Positions 25,599 to 35,622 are shown, counted from the first letter of the stretch. The stretch: DNA of 64,000 nt from JARLGU01 sp036504535 (GCA_036504535.1 DASXUY010000037.1:186001-250000), one strand, 5' to 3'. Numbers and translations are program-made. The notes: generated by a model not told the origin, from the letters alone.

Positions 25599-25638
25599 GA
25601 AGCTTCATTTGCCTAGATTCGTAAAGCATCAACTCCCT

Positions 25639-26547
25639 ATGCCTACTACTACAGAAGCGCTGCATAAGCTGACGACCGAATCGATTAACCCGGATTTGTC
25701 CGCGCTAGATACATTTTCTACGACGGCGATTCTGCAAATTATGAACGGGCAGGACGATATGATCGCCCCTGCGGTGGGACGCGAGATCCCCAACATCGCG
25801 CGGGCTATCCATCGAATCGTCGGCTCGTTCCGCGTTGGGGGCCGCCTCATCTACATCGGCGCCGGAACCAGTGGCCGCCTGGGCGTGCTTGACGCGTCCG
25901 AGTGCCCACCGACATTCGGCACACCTCCAGGCATGGTTGTCGGTATCATCGCCGGAGGAGACACTGCTCTGCGGAATTCCGTAGAGGGCGCGGAGGATGA
26001 CGCCGAACTTGGGGCGGCAAAGGTCGCGGAAATCGATGTGAACGAGCACGATACCGTCGTCGGCATCAGCGCTAGCGGTAGAGCGCCGTTTGTGCAGGGC
26101 GCTCTCCTGAGGTCGCGGCAACGCGGCGCGGCGACTGTGGCGCTGGTTAACAACCGTGGCACCGACTTGGAGCGGATCGCCTCGATCACCATCGCGCCGA
26201 TAGTTGGCCCTGAAGTGCTTGCCGGTTCGACTCGCCTCAAGTGCGCGACGGCCCAAAAGCTCGTGCTGAACATGCTAACCACATGCTCCATGATCGAAAT
26301 CGGGAAAACTTACGGCAATCTGATGGTCGACGTGCACGCCAGCAACATCAAGCTGGTCGCCCGTGCGGTGCGTATTGTGCGCCAGGTGACCGGCGCAAAC
26401 GAAGAGCTGGCGACCAATGCGCTTCGAGAAGCAGACGGCCATGCCAAAACAGCGATCGTGATGCTATCACGCCACCTCGACGCCGAATCCGCCCGCGAGC
26501 TCCTAGCCGCATCCGGCGGCTTCCTGCGAAAGGCTCTTGGGGCGTAG
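25639..26547 (+). CDS. murQ: N-acetylmuramic acid 6-phosphate etherase
   Basis: 302 residues from ATG 25639 (MPTTTEALHKLTTESINPDL); an ATG 18 codons upstream would overlap the palindromic repeat and is less likely. The SIS-fold phosphosugar signature IYIGAGTSGRLGVLDASECP, then TFGTPPGMV, is diagnostic, as are GISASGRAPFV and the late HASNIKLVARA. The enzyme cleaves the lactyl ether of MurNAc-6P to GlcNAc-6P and lactate in cell-wall recycling. No recycling partner (anmK, nagZ) is adjacent. Confidence 0.95.
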   Translation: MPTTTEALHKLTTESINPDLSALDTFSTTAILQIMNGQDDMIAPAVGREIPNIARAIHRIVGSFRVGGRLIYIGAGTSGRLGVLDASECPPTFGTPPGMVVGIIAGGDTALRNSVEGAEDDAELGAAKVAEIDVNEHDTVVGISASGRAPFVQGALLRSRQRGAATVALVNNRGTDLERIASITIAPIVGPEVLAGSTRLKCATAQKLVLNMLTTCSMIEIGKTYGNLMVDVHASNIKLVARAVRIVRQVTGANEELATNALREADGHAKTAIVMLSRHLDAESARELLAASGGFLRKALGA

Positions 26548-26614
26548 TGACCGGGGCGGATAGGAACTCAGACCAGTTTGTATTGTGCTTCGAGTTTTGA
26601 ACTTTCCTCCTCAA

Positions 26615-26631
26615 CACAACCTTGGGTTGTG
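26615..26631. other. Gene-free gap 26548-27007 with one small hairpin
   Basis: The 460-bp gap between murQ and the YfhO-like gene holds a CACAACC-ttg-GGTTGTG stem (26615-26631), a possible murQ terminator without a T-run. A weak promoter candidate, TTGCAC-17-ATACAA, lies at 26914-26942. Nothing else is supported. Confidence 0.4.
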
Positions 26632-27007
26632 ATTTATAAGTGACGCAACTAACTTGCACGTTGCCTCAACTCCGAACGAACCAAGCCTGGGGACTGGCCC
26701 GCAGAAGGTGGCACCACATGTTCGCGGCGTAAAAGCCATTGACCCAATCGACATCAGCTATTACCCTAAATCCCAATCGTGGCGCTTGGCCACTGTTTGG
26801 GGCCGCCTTCGAGGAGCTGGTCCCCGAAAAAATTGTCGCCAACTCTCGCCACGGAGCGGCAAAATCCTCGTGAGAGGCTGCCGTCGGCGTGCCAATATTC
26901 CTTTTTACAACTCTTGCACGCTACCTGTTAACTTCCATACAAACAGTACAGAATTTGGTTCAGGCTCAGCCTGGTAGGACTTGTAAAGTCGATTTGTTGC
27001 CTCAGAT

Positions 27008-29311
27008 TTGGTAAACACATCAACCATGACATCCACATCAACCGATAGGGTGCGCGCTTTTGTCTACAGCCGCTGGTTTTCGCCGGTGATGCTGCTTATC
27101 CTGTGCGTGGCGGTCTACGGCGACGTTCTCTCGGGGCATCGCGGGGGCGTGGTATCGTCGCCGGATGGTGATATCGCCACTGAGTTCGTCTACTGGCGGC
27201 AATATGGCTTCGAGGCGCTGCGTCACGGGCACATCGCCCAATGGAACCGCCACGTCTATAGCGGGGTGCCGTTCTTTGCCGGGTGGCAGGCTGCGCTCCT
27301 CTATCCGCCCAATATCATCTACCTCGTCCTGCCCCTCAAAGCCGCGATCAACGTGGACCTCGCGACGAGTACGTTCCTCGCGGGCTGGTTCACCACACTG
27401 CTCGCGCGCAAATACAGCTTCCACCCGGTTGCGTCCCTGCTTGCCGGTGCTATCGTCTCACTCGGTGGCGCATTCTTTCCCCACGTCTACGCTGGTCACC
27501 TCGCGACGGTCGCCGCGATGGCTTGGACACCGCTGATCCTGCTCGCCGTCGACGATGTGCTCGATTCCCCCACCCCGCGCGGCGTTATGCTCGGCTCGTT
27601 CGCGATCGCGATGCAAGTGTTCGCGGGGCATCCGCAGACCACATTCTTCACGGCCGTCGCGGCAATCATCTACGGCGTCATCCGGCTCGTCAAAGCCCCG
27701 ACGCGCATACCGGCGCTGTCGGCACTCGCGATAATGGCGCTGGCGGCGATCCTGCTGGCGGCCGCGCAGATCGTCCCCGGCTTGCAGGTGAGCACTGAAG
27801 GCACTCGTGCAGAGCACACCACTCGCCTCTTCGCCGCCATGTTCTCGTTTCCGCCGGAGAACCTCGCCACGCTGGTCGCCCCCAACCTATTGGGCGATAT
27901 GACGCGGCTGCCGTATTGGGGGCGGTGGTACTACTGGGAGGCCAATCTCTTCATCGGCGGTGCGGCATTCCTGCTTGCGATCATCGGCCTACGCCACGGT
28001 GCGCCTGACAGACGCCGTCTATGGGCCACCATGATTGCCATTTGCATCGTTCTGGCGCTTGGCCGCTACACGCCGCTGTTCGGCGCCCTCTACGAGCACA
28101 TCCCCGGCTTTGGCAGCTTCAGGGCGTATGCCAAATTCAGCTACGAATCCACCATCTTCCTCGCGCTGCTCGCCGCCGCTGGTCTCGATTCGCTCATCCG
28201 CGCACCGCAATCCGGACGCGTAGGCGTGCTAGCGGGCGTCGTGTGCGGTGCGCTGCTCGTCGCGGCGGGGATGGCTGCACGGGGTGGCCTTGGGGCGAGC
28301 GCGATCGCGTGGGTGTGCACTCGCGGCGCATCGTGGCTGAATGAGGCTGGGCAGGGCTTACCAGATCTCGTCCACCGCGCCCAGACCTTCGCGTCGCTGC
28401 AGCTGTGGACGGCGGCGTTGTTGATGTTCGCTACGGCCGGGCTGATCGCATGGGCGCGGCCATGCAACAGGGCCGCGTACACTCTCGCGGCGCTCGCTAT
28501 CGTTGAATTGGGGGTATTCGCGCACTCGCTGGTTGTTACGTTTGACCCCGCTTCATGTCGCCCTACCGCAGCGACTTCATTTCGTGCGCCCGCTGGTGAT
28601 TACAAGATGTGGCAGCCGGACTACCCGCCGAACTCCGCCATGGTGACTGGCACTAACGATATCTGGGGCTACGACCCTATGGTGCAGAATCGGTACGCCG
28701 AGCTGCTCACCTATGCAGCGACCGGTTCGGCGGCGGACGCCTCCATGTACCTCGAACTTCGGACACTGCTCCCCGTTTTCGCCACTCTTGGATGCCACAT
28801 TATCGCGGGGCTAGGCTTCGAAATCCCCAACGCCGCCCCGCACGCCACCATCGTTTACCAATACGCCGTGCAAGCCAACCGCGACAAGGCGCTCGCCGCA
28901 ATCACCGATGCGAATTTCGACGCGCGAAAGTCTGTCGTACTGGACTCGCCCCCGAGCATCGCCCCAGCTTTGCCCGCGACCCCGCCATCGGCGACGGTGA
29001 CGTGGACCGACACGGATACGATGCGCGTCGACGCCACCACCGCCGCCCCCGGCATCCTGGTGCTCACCGACTCCTACAGCCGCTTCTGGACCGCGATCCC
29101 GCTTAAGGGATCCGCCCAGCAGCGATACGAAATCGTCCCCGCCAACTACGCAGAGCTCGGAATTCCGGTCACCGCTGGCCATCATTCGTTCACCGTCACG
29201 TACCGCCCGCCCGGCTTTGTGCCCAGTGCCTGGGTATCGGCGACCGGGTGGGTGATGCTAGCCTGCGGATGGTGGAGGTTGCGGCGGCGAGGTGTCGTCG
29301 TGGGGACCTGA
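27008..29311 (+). CDS. YfhO-like multipass membrane protein (GT-C fold type)
   Basis: 767 residues (ATG 27026 is an alternative start). About 11-12 TM helices occupy residues 20-520, followed by a periplasmic beta-rich C-terminal domain and one last TM (WVSATGWVMLACGWWRLR). GDIATEFVYWRQYGFEALRH and HIAQWNRHVYSGVPFFAG match the first outside loop of YfhO/GT-C membrane glycosyltransferases, where acidic residues bind lipid-linked sugars. The family is linked to teichoic-acid or exopolysaccharide glycosylation; the substrate here is unknown. Its last 54 bp overlap, tail to tail, with the next minus-strand gene. Confidence 0.8.
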   Translation: MVNTSTMTSTSTDRVRAFVYSRWFSPVMLLILCVAVYGDVLSGHRGGVVSSPDGDIATEFVYWRQYGFEALRHGHIAQWNRHVYSGVPFFAGWQAALLYPPNIIYLVLPLKAAINVDLATSTFLAGWFTTLLARKYSFHPVASLLAGAIVSLGGAFFPHVYAGHLATVAAMAWTPLILLAVDDVLDSPTPRGVMLGSFAIAMQVFAGHPQTTFFTAVAAIIYGVIRLVKAPTRIPALSALAIMALAAILLAAAQIVPGLQVSTEGTRAEHTTRLFAAMFSFPPENLATLVAPNLLGDMTRLPYWGRWYYWEANLFIGGAAFLLAIIGLRHGAPDRRRLWATMIAICIVLALGRYTPLFGALYEHIPGFGSFRAYAKFSYESTIFLALLAAAGLDSLIRAPQSGRVGVLAGVVCGALLVAAGMAARGGLGASAIAWVCTRGASWLNEAGQGLPDLVHRAQTFASLQLWTAALLMFATAGLIAWARPCNRAAYTLAALAIVELGVFAHSLVVTFDPASCRPTAATSFRAPAGDYKMWQPDYPPNSAMVTGTNDIWGYDPMVQNRYAELLTYAATGSAADASMYLELRTLLPVFATLGCHIIAGLGFEIPNAAPHATIVYQYAVQANRDKALAAITDANFDARKSVVLDSPPSIAPALPATPPSATVTWTDTDTMRVDATTAAPGILVLTDSYSRFWTAIPLKGSAQQRYEIVPANYAELGIPVTAGHHSFTVTYRPPGFVPSAWVSATGWVMLACGWWRLRRRGVVVGT

Positions 29312-30649
29312 CTCTCGTTCTGTGCGGCGTTCAAGGTCTGCTGATCGATTCGCCTTCCACCGCCGTTCCAACCGGATTGCACGAATCAGGAAGAAGACTG
29401 GAGTCATGAAGACTAGCAGCGCAACAAACCCGACGACTAAAAGACTTGGCAACGCTTCCGCAAATCGATCGTCGGAGCCAAACGGCTTGCCCAACGCCTC
29501 CCATAGCCACGCAGTACGCGATTTTGGCGGTTCGGGCGGACCGTACTCATGCCACTCGTGCCAGAACGTTGCATCTGTGTCAGGGTGCCGACCGATTGTA
29601 AGTCGCGCCATCATGTAATCGGTGCGCTTGGTCTGCCATTCGTCCGCTTCTTTGCGCATGGATTTGAACACCTTGGGCATGTTCGTAGCCCGAAGTGAGC
29701 CCATCATGGGGGAAATCTGCGCCACCGCCGACATTTGATCGTCGTTTGACGGATTGATGGAGTGGAGGCCATTCTCAAATAGCTCTTCGGTCCGTAAATA
29801 AGCGAGCTTGCTTGCCCACATTCGCCGTGGCTCCGATTCCTCAAGCCCTTTTGCGATGGCCGTAAATACGTCGACGCTTTCCCACGCCCCTCCAAGCACT
29901 ACCAAGCCGGTCAAGCCTGTAACCGCTTCATTGTAGTTATCCTGGTTGGCGAAAACGAAGTTGTTAAGCGTTTGATACTCTCGCGGCGCAACCTTCGCTG
30001 ATTTGTTGTTACGTTGCGAGCCACTTGATTCTGCGACGGTCTCAGCTGGCTCCGTTGGCCGCTTAATAATCCAATCCATCGCCAGCAACTGGTACTTTTC
30101 TCGCCCCTCGTGCGCACCCGGCTTGATCGCGATAGCCTTTGCGATCATGGCACGCGCCATCTTCACCTCAGCGATACGCTTGCGGTCAGCGCCACGCCCG
30201 AGCCACCGATGCACCCAGCATGTGCCGCAGTTGGCATAGTACCGGTACCAGTTCTCCTTCGTCGCCGGATCGGTCGCGCTCACGTTCAGAGCGATTAGCT
30301 TCGCCCGCTTTCGCTCCTCCCAACGGATCGCCTCATCGTCGCGGTGCACGCGGTCCAGCGCCACCGCGATGTCGTCGTAGTTGTTCAGCACATCGGGATG
30401 CGCCGGAATCTCGCTTTCCAGTCTCTTGATTCGCATCTCGTAATAAAGCGGCGGGTTGCGCTCAAACCGCCCCGTGATAATCTGCGTCACCTCCGGCAGC
30501 CCCTTGATCTCCTCCGCCAGCGTGTCGCGATCATTGAGGCATGCGCTGGCGGGGGCAGCGGCGGCAATGGTTAAGAGCAGCGCCACCAGCGACCAGCGTA
30601 AAAGAGCGGTAGCAGCCCTAGGGCAATGGCCCTTTCCACGACCAGTCAC
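29258..30649 (-). CDS. Tandem paralogue A: secreted/anchored protein of unknown family
   Basis: About 463 residues if GTG 30649 is the start, overlapping the preceding gene by 32 bp; longer starts would read across it. Signal peptide (WSLVALLLTIAAAAPASA), then a segment nearly identical to paralogues B and C: CLNDRDTLAEEIKGLPEVTQ, RFERNPPLYYEMRIKRL, YDDIAVALDRVHRDDEAIRW, ANCGTCWVHRWLGRGADRKR. A more variable middle follows, then a conserved RRTxYMxxRLxxGRHPDxDxxFW-like block (here KRTDYMMARLTIGRHPDTDA), a TM anchor near residues 395-420 and a Pro-rich tail. Helical repeats in the N-terminal half suggest TPR-like packing. I do not recognise the family. It is last in a four-gene operon. Confidence 0.7.
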   Translation of the reverse strand: MTGRGKGHCPRAATALLRWSLVALLLTIAAAAPASACLNDRDTLAEEIKGLPEVTQIITGRFERNPPLYYEMRIKRLESEIPAHPDVLNNYDDIAVALDRVHRDDEAIRWEERKRAKLIALNVSATDPATKENWYRYYANCGTCWVHRWLGRGADRKRIAEVKMARAMIAKAIAIKPGAHEGREKYQLLAMDWIIKRPTEPAETVAESSGSQRNNKSAKVAPREYQTLNNFVFANQDNYNEAVTGLTGLVVLGGAWESVDVFTAIAKGLEESEPRRMWASKLAYLRTEELFENGLHSINPSNDDQMSAVAQISPMMGSLRATNMPKVFKSMRKEADEWQTKRTDYMMARLTIGRHPDTDATFWHEWHEYGPPEPPKSRTAWLWEALGKPFGSDDRFAEALPSLLVVGFVALLVFMTPVFFLIRAIRLERRWKANRSADLERRTERESGPHDDTSPPQPPPSAG

Positions 30650-32546
30650 GTTTGCCAGGCGGCCTGATATAGTCGAAGTGGTCGGCGTTCCACGTTTGCG
30701 GCAGCTTTGCCTCCACTGGCAGAAGCAGAGTGAATTTCGCCCCAGGTCTAGTGATTTTCGAATGGATTTCAATGGAGAGATTCTTTAGCTTTCCTGGCAA
30801 GTCACTCACGAGGCAGTTTCCGATGAGAATGACGAGGCGTCGCTGGTCTTTCGTTTGCACATTCCGGCCGTGGCGCTTCTTTCTGTCCGTTGCGCCTTGG
30901 GCCTCCCTGATCGGGACGTAACCAACTGACGGAGACAAATGAATCCGGGTCCGCGCGTACACCGGTGACCCGACCGTAATATCGGCATAGTCGTCCGGCG
31001 CAGCCTTTGCCGCAATCTGCCCGGGCACCCACAAAATCAATCGAAGAACCGTCTGCTTGCTTGTTGGCGGCGCTTGAGGTGGTCTTTGACTTTTGAATGG
31101 TGGCACGACCGGAAACGGAGCGGGTTTTTGAATAGTCAACCTGAGGCCCGACGCTGCAGTGATTGTCTGCGGATGTGCGAGCGCAATCGGAGCACTGACT
31201 CGTCGGCTCAGGTTGACCGTTAAGTCGCGGAACGCCACTGTCTCCCACGTTTCGCCCGATGGCTCAAACTGACCTTCGATTTTAACCGCTTGCGGTTGTC
31301 CCCGGAAAACTGCGCCGCAAAGGAAATCTGCCCCCACCCATTCACTGTCATTCTGTGTTTTTGATCGGGTGAAAGCGGCAAGGCCGTATTCGGCATCCTT
31401 AGCCGCCGTGATCGGCGTACCCCATTGTGGCATCACGCGGGAAATAACAAATTGGCCCGTGGGTTGGTGGATATTTCCGCGAACGAAGCACCGTATCGTC
31501 TCCATTCCTGTGAACGGATGATTGTCTATGTTGAGCGGACTTTTCGCCTGCTTTATCCCGCCTTCAACCTCAGCCGATTGCCCGTGAACGTCGACCGCGT
31601 TGCTGTCTGTGGACACGGCTGCCGCGCCCTGCACAATAACTTTGCGCACCCGGAACTCGCTCCTCGGTTGCTCTGCCACGAAGTTTGCTTTGGTACGTGG
31701 AATTCGATCAAGCACCCAGGTCGCGTGCGTGTTGGCGCTGACTGAAACGTCTATTTGCAGTTTTGCGGTCTGCGCATCGTAAGCTACAGGAACCCTGAGA
31801 ACGCTTAGTTCTCTCGAAAACTCTTCAAGTCGAACCGGCACCTTCGCGCCATGCGGTCGCCCGTTCGAATTTAGTGGCGTAACCGTAGCCAGTGTCGGGC
31901 CCTTCTGATCGATGGCGCTCAACCTCCACGTTTCAAAGCCCGTAGCTGTTCCACGATTGGATTTTTCATCGACGATCGCAGAACGCTCAACGACGTACTT
32001 CGGCGAATAGGATGCAGTGTTGCCCGAATGCGGCAGCCAGTAGGAAACGACTTCGGCAACGCCGCCTGGGTGCGATGAAAACTCGTGGAACTCGCCTGGA
32101 CGATGCAGGTTTGGCGATGGATCAGCTAACTCCGCCTCATCAATCGACGAATAGCTGATAGTACTAACCGGCAAATCCCTCCAAAGATAACGAAAGACGA
32201 TCAGGTCGGCATCCCCAACCCCAAATCGGTACTTGCCAGGGGCCATCTTAATGCGAAGCGTTTTGACAGACCATGACGGCTTCGCGCGCATCAGAACATG
32301 GATCTGCTTACCGTCGGAAAGCCGTGCCGTTTCGCCCGCTTTCGATAGTATCATCGCCTTAAGAGCCGACACGTCGTTTGGTCCGTACACCCCGAGCATC
32401 GAAAGCCCTTCTTGAACCCGTGCGCCACTTTCGACGCGGATGCCGGCGTCAGGCTTTGCCGCCGCTGCCCCCGTTGATTGCCATGCCCCAACCGCTAAGG
32501 CAATCCCTACCAAAACAGCTCTGTTCGCTGCAGTTCCCATTCTCAT
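30618..32546 (-). CDS. Large secreted protein of unknown function, inside the paralogue operon
   Basis: 642 residues with a signal peptide (VLVGIALAVGAWQSTGAAAA) and a mostly beta-rich body. A Pro-rich linker follows near residue 480 (PFPVVPPFKSQRPPQAPPTS), then a C-terminal beta domain. Its ATG overlaps the stop of paralogue B by 4 bp (32543-32546), so translation is coupled. The C-terminus overlaps the start of paralogue A. No motif is recognised. The coupling suggests it acts with the three paralogues in the envelope. Confidence 0.65.
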   Translation of the reverse strand: MRMGTAANRAVLVGIALAVGAWQSTGAAAAKPDAGIRVESGARVQEGLSMLGVYGPNDVSALKAMILSKAGETARLSDGKQIHVLMRAKPSWSVKTLRIKMAPGKYRFGVGDADLIVFRYLWRDLPVSTISYSSIDEAELADPSPNLHRPGEFHEFSSHPGGVAEVVSYWLPHSGNTASYSPKYVVERSAIVDEKSNRGTATGFETWRLSAIDQKGPTLATVTPLNSNGRPHGAKVPVRLEEFSRELSVLRVPVAYDAQTAKLQIDVSVSANTHATWVLDRIPRTKANFVAEQPRSEFRVRKVIVQGAAAVSTDSNAVDVHGQSAEVEGGIKQAKSPLNIDNHPFTGMETIRCFVRGNIHQPTGQFVISRVMPQWGTPITAAKDAEYGLAAFTRSKTQNDSEWVGADFLCGAVFRGQPQAVKIEGQFEPSGETWETVAFRDLTVNLSRRVSAPIALAHPQTITAASGLRLTIQKPAPFPVVPPFKSQRPPQAPPTSKQTVLRLILWVPGQIAAKAAPDDYADITVGSPVYARTRIHLSPSVGYVPIREAQGATDRKKRHGRNVQTKDQRRLVILIGNCLVSDLPGKLKNLSIEIHSKITRPGAKFTLLLPVEAKLPQTWNADHFDYIRPPGKRDWSWKGPLP

Positions 32547-34213
32547 AAATCACGCCCTGTTTGCCCATTGATCGAACGACTTCGCCTTACCGCGCGCACG
32601 ACTCGGAGCAGTACCAGCGCACCGATGCCGAACCCAACTACAAGCAGCATCACAAAGTTGACTTCACTGCCGCCGGGCCTGCCCAAACCATGGTACACTT
32701 TAAGAAACACATCGGAGGGGATTTCAGGGGGACCAGGATCATGCCATTGGTTCCAAAACGATGGGTCTGAGTCGGGGTGCCGACCCGCGCTCAAGCGTGT
32801 CATCATGTAGGCTGTGCGGCGCGCGTCCCATTGGTCGGCTTCTTTGCGTAACGTGTGGAACGCCGCGTCATCAGCATCCTGTGTCGTTTGACGGTAGTTC
32901 TGGCCCGCCGACTCCGCCCACTCATCGTTCCACAGTGACTTCACGCCAGCGCTGCGTAGCTCTTGGGATCGTAAATCAGCCAGATGCGCTATTCGGGATG
33001 CGACTATGCGATGCTTTTTATTGATCGGTCGAGACTTATATAGCGCCACCGCGAGTGCATCGAAGAGGTCGATACTCTGCCAGCCAGCCCCAAGGACGAC
33101 CAGTCCGCTCAAACCCTGGATGGCATCCCGAGGATACTGCTCGTGATCGTCAAGATAATCGGTGAGCGACACTGTGTGTTGGGTGCGAACTTCCGCAAGG
33201 ATGTCTGATACCCTGATTGGTGTCCAATTTTCCGCAGTTCCATAAAGTGACGTATTCAAGTCGCGCACTTCGGAGTCGCGCATGTTGATCAACTCGACTC
33301 CCTTCGCGAGGTCGTTAGTCGCGTTTGCGTCAGCGCCGTTGCGGAACCAACGCATCGCGTACGCTCGCGCTGCCACGGTATCGTAGTTCTCGAAGCCCAT
33401 ATCTCGTGCGGCGTAATCGCCGCTGCCTGACCACATTGCCCGCAGCTTGGCCGCTCTTTGAACGCACGCTACTGGTTCCTCAACGAGCCCGTTGTCGATC
33501 CACGTACTGGCAACGTTCAACACCTCGGTGTCGTCGCTGGATGATGCAGCAATTGACCGCAGGTCATCGCTGCTAGCAAGCTGCAATGGGCGTTCTGGAC
33601 CGCTGGCGATGTAGGCGAAGTTGCGCGTTTTCCCCGATTTCGTGCCTACCAGGCGTGGCTGTATCAGCCAATCCATCACCAATAGCTGGTACTTCTCGCG
33701 TCCCTCGTGCGCTCCCGGCTTGATCGCGATGGCCTTGGCGATCATATTCCGCGCTGTCTTCACTTCAGCGATCCGCTTGCGGTCAGCCCCGCGACCCAGC
33801 CAGCGGTGCACCCAGCATGTGCCGCAGTTGGCGTAGTACCGGTACCAGTTCTCCTTCGTCGCTGGGTCAGTCGCGCTTACCTTCAGCGCGATCAGCTTCG
33901 CCCGCTTTCGCTCCTCCCACCGGATCGCCTCATCGTCGCGGTGAACCCGGTCCAGCGCCACCGCGATATCGTCGTAGTTGTTCAGCACATCGGGATGCGC
34001 TGGGATCTCGCTCTGAAGCCGCTTGATCCGCATCTCGTAATACAGCGGCGGGTTGCGCTCAAACCGCCCCGTGATAATCTGCGTCACCTCCGGCAGCCCC
34101 TTGATCTCCTCCGCCAGCGTGTCGCGGTCGTTGAGGCACGCGTTGGCGGGGGCGGCGAGGGTGAGGAGGGTGACTAGGAAACATTGTGTTCGATAGATGT
34201 TCGTAAGTATCAA
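32543..34213 (-). CDS. Tandem paralogue B: secreted/anchored protein of unknown family
   Basis: 556 residues. Signal peptide (CFLVTLLTLAAPANA), then the shared N-terminal domain (CLNDRDTLAEEIKGLPEVTQ onward) almost identical to paralogues A and C, including YYANCGTCWVHRWLGRGAD. The middle is about 100 residues longer than in the others (RSIAASSSDDTEVLNVASTW). Near the C-terminus are RRTAYMMTRLSAGRHPDSDP and a TM anchor (FVMLLVVGFGIGALVLL). It begins 5 bp after the stop of paralogue C and ends in a 4-bp overlap with the next gene. Function unknown. Confidence 0.7.
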   Translation of the reverse strand: MILTNIYRTQCFLVTLLTLAAPANACLNDRDTLAEEIKGLPEVTQIITGRFERNPPLYYEMRIKRLQSEIPAHPDVLNNYDDIAVALDRVHRDDEAIRWEERKRAKLIALKVSATDPATKENWYRYYANCGTCWVHRWLGRGADRKRIAEVKTARNMIAKAIAIKPGAHEGREKYQLLVMDWLIQPRLVGTKSGKTRNFAYIASGPERPLQLASSDDLRSIAASSSDDTEVLNVASTWIDNGLVEEPVACVQRAAKLRAMWSGSGDYAARDMGFENYDTVAARAYAMRWFRNGADANATNDLAKGVELINMRDSEVRDLNTSLYGTAENWTPIRVSDILAEVRTQHTVSLTDYLDDHEQYPRDAIQGLSGLVVLGAGWQSIDLFDALAVALYKSRPINKKHRIVASRIAHLADLRSQELRSAGVKSLWNDEWAESAGQNYRQTTQDADDAAFHTLRKEADQWDARRTAYMMTRLSAGRHPDSDPSFWNQWHDPGPPEIPSDVFLKVYHGLGRPGGSEVNFVMLLVVGFGIGALVLLRVVRAVRRSRSINGQTGRDL

Positions 34214-34218
34214 GCTGT

Positions 34219-35484
34219 TTACTCACTATCCTTGCTGTTCACGCTGGCGGTATGCGCCTGCCTGCTCGTCGCCTGAGCTTTCAACTCTCTTTTTCGCAAC
34301 TTACGGAAAATGCCAAAGGCAACAACTAGGACTACAACCGTGCTGGCTGTCCAGGCAATATCCTGCCAATTTTGATCGAGCTTGCTCTGGAACCGGTCGA
34401 ACGGCATCGGCTTTCCTAGGCGGTTCCAAAGCCATTCAGTGATCGTCAACGGCGGATCGGGGGAACCGCTATCATGCCAATCACTCCAAAAGCTTGGATC
34501 CGTGTCTGGATGCCGCCCTGCCTGGAGCCGTGTCGTCATGTAGGTCGTTCGGCGTACCTGCCATGCGTCCGCTTCGGCACGTAGATACTTGTAGGTGTTT
34601 ACGGCGTCCTTGTCGAACGGCTTCCATGGATCGGCGGCAGTAGGCTCGGGTGTTTGTCTGGAATCCATCAGCGAGCGTGCGCCTTTGAGACGCAGTTCAA
34701 CGCATCGCATATATGCAAAATCCTCCATTCGCCCATGTTCCATGTCGAATGAGCTGCTGAGGGCGGAGAATATGTCGATACTTTCCCATGCCGACCCAAG
34801 GACGACTAAGCCCGATAACCCTCGAATTGCTCCGTCGTAATTGCGTTGCTCGTCCAATATGAATTCGCCCAGGGACACGTTTCTGAGGGTGGGCTTGGAG
34901 GAAGCTGGAGCGCCAGGGTAGTCTAACTTCATCGGCGCTTTGATAATCCAGTCCATCGCCAGAAGCTGGTACTTCTCGCGCCCCTCGTGCGCTCCCGGCT
35001 TGATCGCGATGGCCTTTGCGATCATATTCCGCGCTGTCTTCACCTCAGCGATCCGCTTGCGGTCAGCCCCGCGACCCAGCCAGCGGTGCACCCAGCATGT
35101 GCCGCAGTTGGCGTAATAGCGGTACCAGTTCTCCTTCGTCGCCGGATCGGTCGCGCTCACCTTAAGCGCCACCAGCTTCCCCCGCTTTCGCTCCTCCCAG
35201 CGTATCGCTTCATCGTCCCGGTGCACCCGGTCCAGCGCCACCGCGATATCGTCGTAGTTGTTGAGCACATCGGGATGCGCCGGAATCTCGCTCTGAAGCC
35301 GCTTGATCCGCATCTTGTAATACAGCGGCGGGTTGCGCTCAAACCGCCCCGTGATAATCTGCGTCACCTCCGGCAGCCCCTTGATCTCCTCCGCCAGCGT
35401 GTCGCGATCATTGAGGCACGCATTGGCAGGGGCGGTGGCGAGAAAAATGGTGAGGAGAAGCGTGAGAGCGGTGCACGATTTCAT
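34219..35484 (-). CDS. Tandem paralogue C: secreted/anchored protein of unknown family
   Basis: 421 residues, first gene of the operon. Signal peptide MKSCTALTLLLTIFLATAPA, then the same CLNDRDT-type N-terminal domain, a shorter middle, the RRTTYMTTRLQAGRHPDTDP block and a C-terminal TM (ASTVVVLVVAFGIF). One difference in the shared domain is LYYKMRIKRL for LYYEMRIKRL. The promoter is not clear; a TATGAT sequence lies upstream. An AGAATACGCC sequence near the start pairs with GGCGTATTCT about 50 bp further up, which could form a long-range stem over the promoter. Confidence 0.7.
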   Translation of the reverse strand: MKSCTALTLLLTIFLATAPANACLNDRDTLAEEIKGLPEVTQIITGRFERNPPLYYKMRIKRLQSEIPAHPDVLNNYDDIAVALDRVHRDDEAIRWEERKRGKLVALKVSATDPATKENWYRYYANCGTCWVHRWLGRGADRKRIAEVKTARNMIAKAIAIKPGAHEGREKYQLLAMDWIIKAPMKLDYPGAPASSKPTLRNVSLGEFILDEQRNYDGAIRGLSGLVVLGSAWESIDIFSALSSSFDMEHGRMEDFAYMRCVELRLKGARSLMDSRQTPEPTAADPWKPFDKDAVNTYKYLRAEADAWQVRRTTYMTTRLQAGRHPDTDPSFWSDWHDSGSPDPPLTITEWLWNRLGKPMPFDRFQSKLDQNWQDIAWTASTVVVLVVAFGIFRKLRKRELKAQATSRQAHTASVNSKDSE

Positions 35485-35588
35485 ACTTTAGAATACGCCA
35501 AAATCGAAGATAACGCTATCATACTGCGTTCCGGATAGTCCCCTAAACGGCGTATTCTGATCAGCTGGCTCGCGTTTAGTAGTGCGAC

Positions 35589-35616
35589 TTGAGACGTTGC
35601 CGCAATCAACTATATA
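35589..35616 (+). promoter_or_regulatory. Possible promoter of the structured-RNA region
   Basis: TTGAGA, 16-nt spacer, TATATA on the plus strand, pointing into the hairpin-rich gap. Confidence 0.4.
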
Positions 35617-35622
35617 CAAGCT

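Noticed and set aside
26654..26977. 107-codon plus-strand frame in the murQ-YfhO gap
   Set aside because: No ribosome-binding site, no coherent domain or codon pattern; treated as chance.
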